Assembly (NCBI RefSeq): GCF_025499425.1
Contig: NZ_JAIMCB010000008.1
Coordinates: 186,001-250,000 of the forward strand
Length of the DNA stretch: 64,000 bases
From: Acidiferrimicrobium sp. IK
GTDB taxonomy: Bacteria; Actinomycetota; Acidimicrobiia; Acidimicrobiales; Palsa-688
Direction: 5' to 3'
Shown: positions 52,985 through 61,944 of the stretch, one piece after another
Numbering within the stretch: position 1 is the stretch's first letter
Layout of the letters: the number at the start of each line of letters is the position of its first letter
Notes under the pieces: model-generated
Told to the model about the DNA's origin: nothing
What the model saw: only the letters and a program-made list of their open reading frames with translations
Databases searched by the model: none
Translations under genes and position numbers: made by a program

Positions 52985-53679
52985 CCCTCAGCATCATCCC
53001 TGTGCTCGGGATCCCGGAGGTGACCCCCGGCGACCGGATCGCGGACCTGATCGCGGCGTCCGACGCCGTCCTGCTCGACGGTGACGTGGTGGTGGTCACC
53101 CAGAAGGTCGTCTCGAAAGCCGAGGGCCGCCTGGCGCCGGTCGACGCCAGCGACCCGGTCGGTCACAAGCAGCTGGTCCTCGACGAGTCGGTCCGGGTGC
53201 TGCGCCGGCGGGGGGACCTGCTGCTGACCGAGACCCGCCACGGGTTCATCTGCGCCAACGCCGGCGTGGACCTCTCCAACGTGGAGCGGGGGTGGGCGGC
53301 GCTGCTCCCCCTCGACAGCGACCGCAGCGCCCGGCGGATCCGCGACGGTCTGCGGGCCCGGACCGGCCGGGAGGTCGGGGTGATCGTCTCCGACACGTTC
53401 GGGCGGACGTGGCGGCGCGGCGTGACCGACGTGGCCATCGGCACCGCCGGCGTCGCCGCGGTGGTCGACTTGCGGGGCAGCACCGACGCGCTCGGCCGCG
53501 AGCTAAAGGTCACCGAGGTGTGCGTGGCCGACGAGATCGCGGCCGCGGCCGAGCTGGTCATGGGCAAGGCCACCGCGGTACCCGTGGCGATCGTGCGCGG
53601 CGTCGACCCGTCGTGGATGCGGGACTCGTCGGTGCGCGACGAGATCGTCCGGGCGCCCGCCGAGGACCTGTTCCGGTAG
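52981..53679 (+). CDS. cofE: F420-0:gamma-glutamyl ligase
   Basis: 232 residues. LSIIPVLGIPEVTPGDRIADLI, TQKVVSKAEGR, TRHGFICANAGVDLSN and VIVSDTFGRTWRRGVTDVAIG are the CofE motifs (GTP, metal and F420 binding). It adds the glutamate tail to F420. Mycobacterial FbiB has an extra nitroreductase-like C-terminal domain; this protein stops before it, as CofE of archaea does. GTG 52981 overlaps the cofD stop (GTGA). Confidence 0.95.
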   Translation: MTLSIIPVLGIPEVTPGDRIADLIAASDAVLLDGDVVVVTQKVVSKAEGRLAPVDASDPVGHKQLVLDESVRVLRRRGDLLLTETRHGFICANAGVDLSNVERGWAALLPLDSDRSARRIRDGLRARTGREVGVIVSDTFGRTWRRGVTDVAIGTAGVAAVVDLRGSTDALGRELKVTEVCVADEIAAAAELVMGKATAVPVAIVRGVDPSWMRDSSVRDEIVRAPAEDLFR

Positions 53680-53712
53680 CTCCAGCGGGCCCAGACCCGA
53701 CAGCCCGACGAT

Positions 53713-53750
53713 GCCGGCGGTCCACGCCGCGGCGGTGAGCCATCGCCGGC
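53713..53750. terminator. Possible hairpin between convergent cofE and alaS
   Basis: GCCGGCG (53713-53719) and CGCCGGC (53744-53750) are exact inverted copies with a 24-base loop, in the 95-bp gap between the two stops. The long loop makes this a weak call. Confidence 0.3.
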
Positions 53751-53774
53751 GGGCGGCCAACGGCGCTTCCCGGC

Positions 53775-56426
53775 TCAGCTTGCCGGGGGCAGCATCCCGG
53801 CCAGCGTCGCGCCCAGCGCGTCAGGGTCGGGCCGGCGGGCCCCGCCGCCTTGCGCCAACGTGTCGTTGCCGCCGCCCTTGCCCCCGAGGACGGCCAGGAC
53901 CCCCCGCAGCAACGTGTTGGCGTTGACGACCCCCTGGTAGCGGGCCGGGACGGCCACCGCCATGGTCGAGGGCTCGGCGTCGGTCCAGAGAACCGCGACG
54001 CGGTCCGCGGTCTTGGCCAGACCTGACGCCGCGCCGCGGAGGCCGCCGACCTGGTCGGGGGGCACCGCGGCGAGGGCCAGGTCCACGCCGCCGACGGTGA
54101 GGGCGCTCACCGCGTCGGTGTCGACCTGGGTCGGGCCGCTCTTGCGTTCGGCGGCCTTGGCCGCGGCCCGCGTCGCCAGACGCTCGACGGCCTCGACGAC
54201 GTCGCGCGGCGACGATTGGGCGATGCCGGCCACGGTGGCCAGCGTGCGGCCCTGCTCGAGGGTGTGCTCGAGGGCGGCGTGGCGGGTGTAGGCGGTGATC
54301 CGCCGGACCCCGGAGGCGACGCTCTCTTGGGACACGATCCGCAGCAGGCCGAGCTGGCCGCTGTGGGTGACGTGGGTGCCTCCGCACAGCTCGGTGGACA
54401 CGGTGGTGGCAAACCCAGCGGCGGGGTCGCCGCCGAAGCTGACCACCCGGACGTCGTCGGGGTAGGACTCGCCTTCGAGCGACGTGGCGCCCGCCGCGAT
54501 GGCCTCCGCCGGGGTCATCACCTGCGTGGTGCGGGGCAGGTCGTCGAGCACCCAGTTGTTGACCAGGCGCTCGATCTCCTCCATCTCGTCGGGGCTGACC
54601 GGCTTGGGGTGGGTGAAGTCGAAACGCAGCCGGTCCGGGGTGACCAGGCTCCCGGCCTGACGGACGTGGGCGCCGAGCACCCGGCGCAGCGCGGCGTTGA
54701 GGAGGTGGGTGGCGGAGTGGTTGGCCGCCGACGCGGCGCGCCGGGCGTCGTCGGTGGCGAGGGTGATGGTCTCCCCGACCGACAGGGTGCCTTCGGTGAC
54801 CCGCACCCGGTGGATGTGCTTGCCGCTGGAGTGGACGATGGTGTCCTCCACCGACCCGGCGCCGGAGGGCCCGGTGAAGCTGCCCCGGTCCCCGACCTGG
54901 CCGCCGCCCTCGCCGTAGAGCGGGGTGCGGTCGACGATCAGGTCGGCCTCGCCGCCGACGGCCAGGTGCCCGTCGGTCACCGACGGGCCGAGCAGGGCCA
55001 GCACCGTGGCTCGCTCGGTCATCCGGTCGTAGCCGACGAAGGTGGTGGCCGGAAGCGTCAGCACCGACGCCGGCAGGATCGACGACGGCAGGATCCGGGT
55101 CTCGGTGCGCGCCTCGCCCCGGCTGCGCTCCTGGTGGGTGTGGCGGGCGGCCTCGAAGTCCGCCCGGTACCGGGACTCCTCCATCGCCGCGCCGCGGCTG
55201 GCCGCGACCTCCCGGGCGATCTCCTCGGGCAGCCCGAAGGTCGACAGCAGGTCGTAGGCGTCGGCGCCGGTCAGCGCCGGCTTGGTGCTCAACAGCTCGT
55301 CGAGTCGACCGAGACCGCGCCGTAGGGCCCCCTCGAACTCGCCGAGTTCGGAGCGGATACCGCTGATCACCTGGTCCTGGCGGGTCCGGTAGTGGGGGTA
55401 CACGCCGCCGAGGCGGTCGATGGCGGCTTCCGCCACCGGCGAGAAGTCGACCGTCGACAGCCCTCGGGTGAGGGCCAGGGTGGCCGCCCGGCGCAGCAGC
55501 CGGCGGGGAATGTACCCGGCTCCCTCGTTGCCCGGCACCACCCCTTCGGCCATGATCGCCACCGAAGCCCGGAGGTGGTCGGCGATGACCCGGTGGTGGC
55601 GCTGGATGTCGCCCAGCTCACCGAGGACGTCTTGGGTGGCGGTGACCAGCGGGGAGAGCAGGTCGGTCTGGTACACGTTGTCGTAGCCGTTGAGGGCCAG
55701 GGTGATGCGCTCCAGGCCCGACCCGGTGTCGATGCTGCGGAACGGGAGCGGCGACAGCTTCCCGTCGAGGCCCTTGTCGTACTGCATGCACACCGCGGCG
55801 TTCCAGATCTCGATGTAGCGCCGCTCGGTGTCGAACTCGCCGCCCGGCCGGTACGCCTCCCCGTACTCCTCGCCGGTGTCGAGGAACACCTCGGTGCACG
55901 GCCCGCACGGCCCGGAGTTGCCGGCGGGACCCCAGAAGTTGTCGGCGGTCGGTTGGGCGACGATGTGGTCCCTGGGCATCCCGACGCGCTCCCACGCGGA
56001 GGCCGACTCCTCGTCGAAGGGGATGCCCATCGCCTCGTCGCCTTCGTGGACGGTGACGTAGAGCTGGGCCGGGTTGAACCCGAAGCCGTCGGTCAGCAGC
56101 TCGTAGGCCAGCTCGACGGCCCGGTCCTTCCAGTATTCGCCGATCGACCAGGAGCCCATCATCTCGAAGAACGACAGGTGGTGGCGGTCGCCGATGTCGT
56201 CGATGTCGATGGTCCGGATGCAGGGCTGGATGTTGGTCAGGTTGGGGGTCGGCGGCGTCCGCACGCCGGTGAAGTAGTCCTTGATGGCCGCCATGCCCGA
56301 GTTGATGAACAGCAGCGTCGGGTCGTCCTTGGCCAGCACCGAGGCGCCTTGGATCTCGGTGTGGTTACGGGCGCGGAAGTACTGAAGGAACGTCTCTCGA
56401 ACTGCGTCACTGCTGGTCGGGGCCAC
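53775..56426 (-). CDS. alaS: Alanyl-tRNA synthetase
   Basis: 883 residues: class II catalytic core (INSGMAAIKDYFTG, LSFFEMMGSWSIGEYW, DTGSGLERI), tRNA-recognition helices, the editing domain with the zinc-type motifs HSATHLLNAALRR and CGGTHVTHSG, and the C-Ala tail (GGKGGGNDTLAQGGG). GTG 56426 is chosen: TAGACT (56435-56440) lies eight bases upstream and the protein then starts MAPTSSDAVRETFLQYF. The usual followers ruvX and mltG are not next to it here. Confidence 0.96.
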   Translation of the reverse strand: MAPTSSDAVRETFLQYFRARNHTEIQGASVLAKDDPTLLFINSGMAAIKDYFTGVRTPPTPNLTNIQPCIRTIDIDDIGDRHHLSFFEMMGSWSIGEYWKDRAVELAYELLTDGFGFNPAQLYVTVHEGDEAMGIPFDEESASAWERVGMPRDHIVAQPTADNFWGPAGNSGPCGPCTEVFLDTGEEYGEAYRPGGEFDTERRYIEIWNAAVCMQYDKGLDGKLSPLPFRSIDTGSGLERITLALNGYDNVYQTDLLSPLVTATQDVLGELGDIQRHHRVIADHLRASVAIMAEGVVPGNEGAGYIPRRLLRRAATLALTRGLSTVDFSPVAEAAIDRLGGVYPHYRTRQDQVISGIRSELGEFEGALRRGLGRLDELLSTKPALTGADAYDLLSTFGLPEEIAREVAASRGAAMEESRYRADFEAARHTHQERSRGEARTETRILPSSILPASVLTLPATTFVGYDRMTERATVLALLGPSVTDGHLAVGGEADLIVDRTPLYGEGGGQVGDRGSFTGPSGAGSVEDTIVHSSGKHIHRVRVTEGTLSVGETITLATDDARRAASAANHSATHLLNAALRRVLGAHVRQAGSLVTPDRLRFDFTHPKPVSPDEMEEIERLVNNWVLDDLPRTTQVMTPAEAIAAGATSLEGESYPDDVRVVSFGGDPAAGFATTVSTELCGGTHVTHSGQLGLLRIVSQESVASGVRRITAYTRHAALEHTLEQGRTLATVAGIAQSSPRDVVEAVERLATRAAAKAAERKSGPTQVDTDAVSALTVGGVDLALAAVPPDQVGGLRGAASGLAKTADRVAVLWTDAEPSTMAVAVPARYQGVVNANTLLRGVLAVLGGKGGGNDTLAQGGGARRPDPDALGATLAGMLPPAS

Positions 56427-56514
56427 GACGCGGGAGTCTAGGGGTGGTGAAAAGGGTGTGACGGCAGCCGGCCCTCCCGGCGACGCGAGCAGCGCGGCCC
56501 GGGCCGGGCGGTTG

Positions 56515-57342
56515 TCATGTGGGGAGCGAAGCGGAGACGAGCCGGTCGCGCTCCGCGGCGAGGCGGAGGGCCTGCGCGGCCGGGTCGAGGGCGAAGGATC
56601 CGTCGCGGCGCAGCAGGTAGCCGAACTCGTGGCTGCCCGGGTAGGCGTCGGGCGCCAGCATCCCCTCGAGCACCCACGCGTGGCGCTCGTGGCGGACCAG
56701 CCAGTCGAGAAGCTCGAAGAACGCCGGCTCGTCCCAGCAGTGGGCGTGCACCGACCGCTGGCGGTGCCAGCGCAGCTGGCGCTGGCGGCGAACCCGCGCC
56801 GCGGTGCCGGCGCCGAGGACCAGCTCGCCGGTGTGGAGCAGGAACTCCTGGACGTGGTCCAGGCCGACCCGCTCGACGTGGCTTCGGTACTCGTCGACGA
56901 CGTGACCGAGCGAGGTCGGGGTTCGCCCGGCGTCGAAGGTCCGCAGCCGGTTGGGGACCAAGATGAGCAGCAGGCCGCCGGGGGCCAGGACCCGATAGGA
57001 CTCGGCGACGAGGCGCAGCGGGTTGGCGACGTGCTCGACGACGTGGCTGGCGACGACGAAGTCCTCGCTCTCCGAGCGGACCGGGCCGAGACCCTTGCGG
57101 TCGACGTCGAGGCGGACATCCACCGAGATGAACGCCTCGTCGCGTCCGAGCTCGGGGAAGAGCCGGTTGGCGTACCAGGACCGGTAGCGGTCCACGAAAC
57201 GGACCCGGCATCCTTCTGGGAGCTCGGCGAAAGGCTGGTGCCCTGGGCCGATCTCGATCCCCGCTCCCGACAGCGGCCGGGCCAGGGCGCTGAGCGCCTC
57301 GTGCCGGTCGGCGAAACTGCCGGCGTGGGCCGCGACGCTCAT
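56515..57342 (-). CDS. SAM-dependent methyltransferase, class I
   Basis: 275 residues. The SAM-binding glycine loop is IEIGPGHQPFAEL, the acidic residue follows in VRFVDRYRS, and FVVASHVVEHVANPLRLVAE is motif post-II of the Methyltransf_11 group; LAPGGLLLILVPN is motif III. Neighbours make surface sugars, so a glycan or nucleotide-sugar methylation is a guess. ATG 57342 follows TACGCT (57350-57355) by seven bases. Confidence 0.85.
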   Translation of the reverse strand: MSVAAHAGSFADRHEALSALARPLSGAGIEIGPGHQPFAELPEGCRVRFVDRYRSWYANRLFPELGRDEAFISVDVRLDVDRKGLGPVRSESEDFVVASHVVEHVANPLRLVAESYRVLAPGGLLLILVPNRLRTFDAGRTPTSLGHVVDEYRSHVERVGLDHVQEFLLHTGELVLGAGTAARVRRQRQLRWHRQRSVHAHCWDEPAFFELLDWLVRHERHAWVLEGMLAPDAYPGSHEFGYLLRRDGSFALDPAAQALRLAAERDRLVSASLPT

Positions 57343-57409
57343 GGTCGGGAGCGTACCCGGGTCGCCTGGCGCCGGCGGGGAGGCGCCCGGCCCGGGAGCG
57401 CAGGGCACG

Positions 57410-58363
57410 TCAGGCCGGGCGGGCCCGGCTCCGGGCCCACTCGAGCGTGGCGAGGAGACCGTCGGGCAGAGAGGTCCACGGCTTCCAGCCGAGATGGATG
57501 GCGGCTCGGGCCGGGTCCAGGCTGCTGCGGGCCGGTTCGCCGTCGCGGGGCGGGCCGTAGGCGACGGGCTGCTCGACGCCGGCGGTCGCCTCGAGCGCCC
57601 GGCACAGCTCCACGACGCTGGTCTCGGTCCCGGTGCCGATGTTCATGAGCAGCCCGCTGCCGCGCGCTGCGGCCCGGGCGAACGCGTCGACGACGTCGTC
57701 GACGAACACGAAGTCGCGGGTTTGGTGCCCGTCGCCGAAGATCGTGCAGCGCTCCCCGGCCAGCAGGCGGGCGGCGAAGGTCGCGACCACCCCGGCTCCG
57801 GCTCCCGGGTCTTGCCGGGGGCCGTACACGTTGGCCAGCGCCAGAGCGGTGAACTCCAGGTTGTGCAGCTCCCGGTAGGCGAACAGGTAGTCCCCGACGG
57901 CCTTCTTGGCCACGCCGGCAGGGCTGAGCGGCTGTTGGGGATGGGACTCCTTGACCGGCAGGGCGCCGGGGGGCGGGTTGCCGTAGATGGCCCCGCCGCT
58001 CGACGCGTACACCACCTTGGAGACCCCGGCCCGCCGGGCAGCCTCGAGGACCTGGATCGACCCGAGGATGGTGACCTCCGCGTCGAGGACCGGGTGGGCG
58101 AGCGAGGCGCGCACGTCGGGCCGCCCGGCGAGGTGGTAGACGACGTCGGGCCGCCGCCGTCCCATCAGCTCCACCAGGTCAGGCGAGCGGACGTCGAGCT
58201 TTTGGAACGTGAACTCCTGGCCGCCGGTACGGGCGTTGGACAGGTTCAGCAGGGAGCCGGTGCTCAAGTCGTCGATGACGTCGACGGCGTGACCCTCCGC
58301 CAGCAACCGGTCGACCAGGGTGGACCCGATGAACCCGGCCCCCCCGGTGACCAGGGCCCTCAC
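57410..58363 (-). CDS. UDP-glucose-4-epimerase-like SDR lacking the catalytic Tyr
   Basis: 317 residues of extended SDR. TGGAGFIG is intact at residues 6-13, as are the catalytic Ser region VVYASSGGAIYG and NVYGPRQDPGAG. In the place of YxxxK the protein reads SPAGVAKKAVGDY: the Lys stays but the Tyr is Ala. Enzymes lacking this Tyr are usually inactive or use another base. GTG 58363 overlaps the stop of the nucleotidyltransferase gene by 3 bases, so the two are coupled. It may act as a binding partner or a changed dehydratase. Confidence 0.8.
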   Translation of the reverse strand: MRALVTGGAGFIGSTLVDRLLAEGHAVDVIDDLSTGSLLNLSNARTGGQEFTFQKLDVRSPDLVELMGRRRPDVVYHLAGRPDVRASLAHPVLDAEVTILGSIQVLEAARRAGVSKVVYASSGGAIYGNPPPGALPVKESHPQQPLSPAGVAKKAVGDYLFAYRELHNLEFTALALANVYGPRQDPGAGAGVVATFAARLLAGERCTIFGDGHQTRDFVFVDDVVDAFARAAARGSGLLMNIGTGTETSVVELCRALEATAGVEQPVAYGPPRDGEPARSSLDPARAAIHLGWKPWTSLPDGLLATLEWARSRARPA

Positions 58364-59349
58364 GGGGCCGGCGCCGGGACCAGCCTGGAGGTGACCGTCT
58401 CTCCGGCGGCGACGGCCACCGACTCGCCGAGGATCGACCCGCCGCTCACCGTGGCTCCCGGCCCGACGTGGGCCCGCCAACCGATGATCGAGTCGCGCAC
58501 CGTGGCGCCGGCTCCGACCGTCGCCCCCTCGAGGAGCACCGACCGGCTGACCACCGCGGCGCTGCCGATGCGGGCCGCCGCGCCGACGACGCTGGCGGTG
58601 ACCTGAGCGGACGCGTCGACCGCGGCGGTCGGGTCGATCGGCGTCTCGCCGGCCCGGTCCAGGTTGACCTGCAGGTAGGTGGCGGGCGTGCCGGCGTCGA
58701 CCCATGGCGCGTCGGAGGCCATGGCGAAGAGGGTTCGCTCCTCCACCAGGGCAGGGAACGTCGTGCGCTCGATCGACACCGGGCCGCCGGGCGCGATGCG
58801 GTCGAGTACCGACGGCTCGAGGACGTAGGTGCCGGCGTTGATGAGGTTGGTCGGCGCCTGGTCGGCGGGCGGCTTCTCGATGAACGCGGTGACCCGCCCG
58901 TCGGCGTCGGTCGGGACCACCCCGTACCGGGAGGGGTCTTCTACCGGGGTCAACGCGATGGTCGCCGCCGCCCGCCGGGCCCGGTGGAAGGCGATCAGCG
59001 CGGTGACGTCGAGGCCGGTGAGCACGTCGCCGTTGACCACCACGAACGTCTCGTCGATCCCGGCTCCCCGGGCCGCGAACGCGATCGCGCCGGCCGTGTC
59101 GAGCGGTTCGTCCTCGACCGCGTAGTGCAAGCTGACGCCCCCGCAGCGCCCGTCTGGGTAGGCCTCGACGAACACGTCGGGCCGGTACCCGAGCGAGAGG
59201 ACCACGTCGGTGATCCCGTGAGCGGAGAGGTGCTCGAGGACCCATTCGATCATCGGTCTCCCCGCCACCGGCAGCATCTGCTTGGGGGTGGCGAGGGTCA
59301 ACGGTCGCAGCCGGGTCCCCTTGCCCCCGACGAGGACCACGGCCCTCAC
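58360..59349 (-). CDS. Sugar-1-phosphate nucleotidyltransferase (mannose-1-P guanylyltransferase-like)
   Basis: 329 residues. The N-terminal domain starts AVVLVGGKGTRLRPLTLATPK, the NTP-binding signature, and has the metal Asp in VVNGDVLTG and EKPP in FIEKPPADQAP; the C-terminal part (from about 245) is a left-handed beta-helix of hexapeptide repeats. This matches GDP-mannose pyrophosphorylases of the mycobacterial ManB/RmlA2 type. The sugar and nucleotide are inferred. GTG 59349 overlaps the previous stop. Confidence 0.85.
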   Translation of the reverse strand: MRAVVLVGGKGTRLRPLTLATPKQMLPVAGRPMIEWVLEHLSAHGITDVVLSLGYRPDVFVEAYPDGRCGGVSLHYAVEDEPLDTAGAIAFAARGAGIDETFVVVNGDVLTGLDVTALIAFHRARRAAATIALTPVEDPSRYGVVPTDADGRVTAFIEKPPADQAPTNLINAGTYVLEPSVLDRIAPGGPVSIERTTFPALVEERTLFAMASDAPWVDAGTPATYLQVNLDRAGETPIDPTAAVDASAQVTASVVGAAARIGSAAVVSRSVLLEGATVGAGATVRDSIIGWRAHVGPGATVSGGSILGESVAVAAGETVTSRLVPAPAP

Positions 59350-60170
59350 GGCTTGACCGTGGTCGCCGTCGGGTTGGTGGTCGCGGTCGTCGTGGCGGTC
59401 GTCGCCGGCGCCGTCGTGGACGTCGTCGCCGGCTTCGTCGTTGCGGTGGTCGGCGCCGTCGTGGCGGTCGTGGGCGCGGTGGTGGCGGTGGAGGGCGCGG
59501 TGGTGGAGGTGGTCGTCGAAGCCGCCGCGGCCTTGAGGGCGTTTTGCACCGCAGCCGGCGGGGCCGGGATCGAACCCTTGTCCGCCGCGGGCACGAACGC
59601 GACGGTCAGCATCTGCTGGTCCTCGAGCAATACGTTGGTCGGGTTCTGCTTGAGGATCGTCCCGCTCGGGTCTCCGGCGTACGCGAACTGCTTGACGTAG
59701 ATGTGGGCGGCCTTGCCGTCGCAGGTGTCGCCGTCGTGGTAGAGGTGGCCGCCGGGCACCTGCAGCTCGGCGGCGTTGAGCTTCATGCCGACCGAGCTGG
59801 CGAACTTGCCGAGCGTCGCGTTCTTGCCGGCCGCCGACTTCACGTACGGGTGGATCCGGATGACGCCGTCACCGTTGGTGGTGATGCCCACCGGGTCCTT
59901 GGTGGTCTTGATGTTGGGCACGAACTTGCCGCACTCGTACACCGCGAACGCCTCGTTCCACGGCGTGCCGCCCACCGTCGGCGGGACGGTGCCGGCGCCG
60001 GCGATCTGGCTGTTTCGGTGCTCCCTGCTTACAACGGTACCGACCAGGCCGAGGACCACCACCAGGGCGATCACGCCGTAGTAGGACCAGGGTGTGCGGC
60101 CGCCGGATGTGCGACCGCCACCGGTCCCAGCAGCCCGCGCCACCTTTTTACTCGAAGAGGCCTTGCCCAT
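59346..60170 (-). CDS. Membrane-anchored protein with Thr/Ala/Pro-rich tail
   Basis: 274 residues: a basic cytosolic start (MGKASSSKKVARA), one membrane helix at about 28-48, an exported domain of about 165 residues with two Cys (VYECGKFV, GDTCDGKAA), and a tail of about 60 residues made of Thr, Ala and Pro in units such as TTATTAPTTATTAP. Such tails often span the wall and may be mannosylated. It sits between wbbL and the nucleotidyltransferase with a 4-base overlap, so it belongs to the cell-wall operon. Family not recognised. Confidence 0.75.
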   Translation of the reverse strand: MGKASSSKKVARAAGTGGGRTSGGRTPWSYYGVIALVVVLGLVGTVVSREHRNSQIAGAGTVPPTVGGTPWNEAFAVYECGKFVPNIKTTKDPVGITTNGDGVIRIHPYVKSAAGKNATLGKFASSVGMKLNAAELQVPGGHLYHDGDTCDGKAAHIYVKQFAYAGDPSGTILKQNPTNVLLEDQQMLTVAFVPAADKGSIPAPPAAVQNALKAAAASTTTSTTAPSTATTAPTTATTAPTTATTKPATTSTTAPATTATTTATTNPTATTVKP

Positions 60171-60183
60171 AGCGCCGAGCAGG

Positions 60184-61077
60184 CTACTGGGCCTGGACAG
60201 GCGGCACCGACCGGGCCGCGCCGATCTTGTGCTGCGCGCAGCTGAGGGCCAGCCGGGCGGCCAGACCGACCGCGACGACGGGAAGCGCCAGCCGCTTGGG
60301 GCCTTCGGTGGAGCGCCACGCGAAGCGCCACATGGACTGGTGGTGGGCGGCGAGCATCCGGTAGGGGTGCTGGTTGGCCGACACGCCCTGCACGTGGACC
60401 ACCTCCGCGGCGGGCTCGTATCCGACCGCCCACCCGGCCTTGGACGCCCTCCAGCACAAGTCGACGTCCTCCAGGTACATGAAGTACGCCGGGTCGAAAC
60501 CCCCGAGGCGGTCCCACACCGTCCGGCGGATGAGGAAGCACGCCCCTGACACCCAGTCGACCCTGGCCGGCTGGGAGTGGTCCCAGTCAAGCAGCCGGTA
60601 CCGGCGGGTGAAGGGGTTGCGCGGCGCTACCCCGCCGAGCAGCCCGTGGCCGATGGCGTCCACCATGTCGGGGAAGGTCCGCGCCGAGGGGTACAGCGAC
60701 CCGTCGGGGTTGAGGATGCGGGGACCGACGATCCCCAGGTCGGGTTCGGCGTCGAGCCGGGCCCGGAGTGCCCGCAGGGCGTGGCCGCCGACGACCAGGT
60801 CGGGGTTGGCGATCACCAGGTGGTCGGCGTCCAGGGCGGCGGCGGCCAGGTTGGCGGCCTTGCCGTAGCCCAGGTTGGCGCCGGTCTCCATCCAGGTGGC
60901 GTCCGGGTCGGCGCCGGCGACGACCGCGGCGGAGTCGTCGGTCGACCCGTTGTCCACGACCACCACCCGGGTGGCGCCCGCGGCGCGCAGGCTGGCGAGG
61001 CAGGGGCCCAGGTGCCCGGCCGCGTTGTAGTTGACGACGACCGCGTCGAACCCGGCCTCCGGGCCGGTCCCGCTCAC
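60184..61077 (-). CDS. wbbL: WbbL-like rhamnosyltransferase (GT2)
   Basis: 297 residues of GT-A fold. AVVVNYNAAGHLGPCLASL and VVVVDNGSTDDSAAV bind the nucleotide, NPDLVVGGHAL carries the metal-binding Asp, and FFMYLEDVDLCWR-type sequence (YFMYLEDVDLCWRAS here) holds the base. In mycobacteria WbbL adds rhamnose from dTDP-rhamnose to GlcNAc-PP-decaprenol to start the arabinogalactan linker. The next genes rmlD and rmlB make dTDP-rhamnose, which supports the assignment. GTG 61077 overlaps the rmlD stop. Confidence 0.88.
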   Translation of the reverse strand: MSGTGPEAGFDAVVVNYNAAGHLGPCLASLRAAGATRVVVVDNGSTDDSAAVVAGADPDATWMETGANLGYGKAANLAAAALDADHLVIANPDLVVGGHALRALRARLDAEPDLGIVGPRILNPDGSLYPSARTFPDMVDAIGHGLLGGVAPRNPFTRRYRLLDWDHSQPARVDWVSGACFLIRRTVWDRLGGFDPAYFMYLEDVDLCWRASKAGWAVGYEPAAEVVHVQGVSANQHPYRMLAAHHQSMWRFAWRSTEGPKRLALPVVAVGLAARLALSCAQHKIGAARSVPPVQAQ

Positions 61078-61931
61078 GCCAGGAGCGCGGCCACGGTGCG
61101 CTCCAGCGGCTCGTGGTGCTCCGCCAGCAGCGGCACGCCGCTGAGGCGCAGGGCGGCGTTGTCCAGCACCGAGTTGCGGGGGCGGGGCGCCGGGCGGGGA
61201 GGGTCCAGTTCGGCGGTGGTGATCGGCTCGATCATTCCCGGGTCCCGGCCCGCGGCGGCCACCACGTCACGAGCGAAACCGAACCAGGTGGTGGGTCCTT
61301 GGTTGGTGACGTGGAACAGGCCCGGGCGGCGGTCGACGCCCAGGCGGTAGATCATGCCGGCCAGGTCGTCGGTGAACGTCGGGCAGCCGTGCTGGTCGTC
61401 CACGAACCGCAGCGGCCCCCCGCCGGCGGAGAGGCGCAGCACGGTCTTGACCATGTTGGCGCCGTGCACCCCGCAGACCCACGCGGTGCGGATGACGGCC
61501 GCGCCCGGCGCCCCGGCCAGCACTTCCTGCTCGCCGGCCAGCTTGGAGCGTCCGTAGACCGACGCCGGCGCGGTGGGATCCCACTCGGTGTAGGGGTCGT
61601 CCTTGGTCCCGTCGAAGACGTAGTCGGTCGACACGTGGACCAGGTGGGCCCCGACCCGGGCGGCGGCCTCGGCCAGGTGGCGGGGGCCGAGGGCGTTGAC
61701 CCGAAACGCCCGGTCGGGGTCGCTCTCGCAGGCGTCGACCGCGGTCCACGCGCCGGCGTTGACGATCAGCTCCGGGCGCCAGCCCGTGACCGCGGCGAGG
61801 ACCGACGAGCGCTCGGCGAGGTCCATCTCGGAACGGGTCGCGCCGAGGACGTCGTGGTGGCCTGGGCGGCCGAACGCGGCGAGCAGGTCGGTGCCGAGCT
61901 GGCCGCCGGCCCCGCTGACGAGGACCTTCAC
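61074..61931 (-). CDS. rmlD: dTDP-4-dehydrorhamnose reductase
   Basis: 285 residues. VLVSGAGGQLGTDLLAAF is the NADPH loop, VSTDYVFDG and the YGRSKLAGEQ motif carry the catalytic Ser/Thr, Tyr and Lys. It performs the last step of dTDP-L-rhamnose synthesis. It lies 13 bp after rmlB and overlaps wbbL by 4 bases. rmlA and rmlC are not in the window. Confidence 0.95.
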   Translation of the reverse strand: MKVLVSGAGGQLGTDLLAAFGRPGHHDVLGATRSEMDLAERSSVLAAVTGWRPELIVNAGAWTAVDACESDPDRAFRVNALGPRHLAEAAARVGAHLVHVSTDYVFDGTKDDPYTEWDPTAPASVYGRSKLAGEQEVLAGAPGAAVIRTAWVCGVHGANMVKTVLRLSAGGGPLRFVDDQHGCPTFTDDLAGMIYRLGVDRRPGLFHVTNQGPTTWFGFARDVVAAAGRDPGMIEPITTAELDPPRPAPRPRNSVLDNAALRLSGVPLLAEHHEPLERTVAALLA

Positions 61932-61944
61932 GCCGGGCCGGTTG

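Noticed and set aside
53503..53760. An 85-codon minus-strand frame downstream of alaS with a hydrophobic start
   Set aside because: Most of it lies antisense to cofE and the remainder is Arg/His-rich; no support as a gene.
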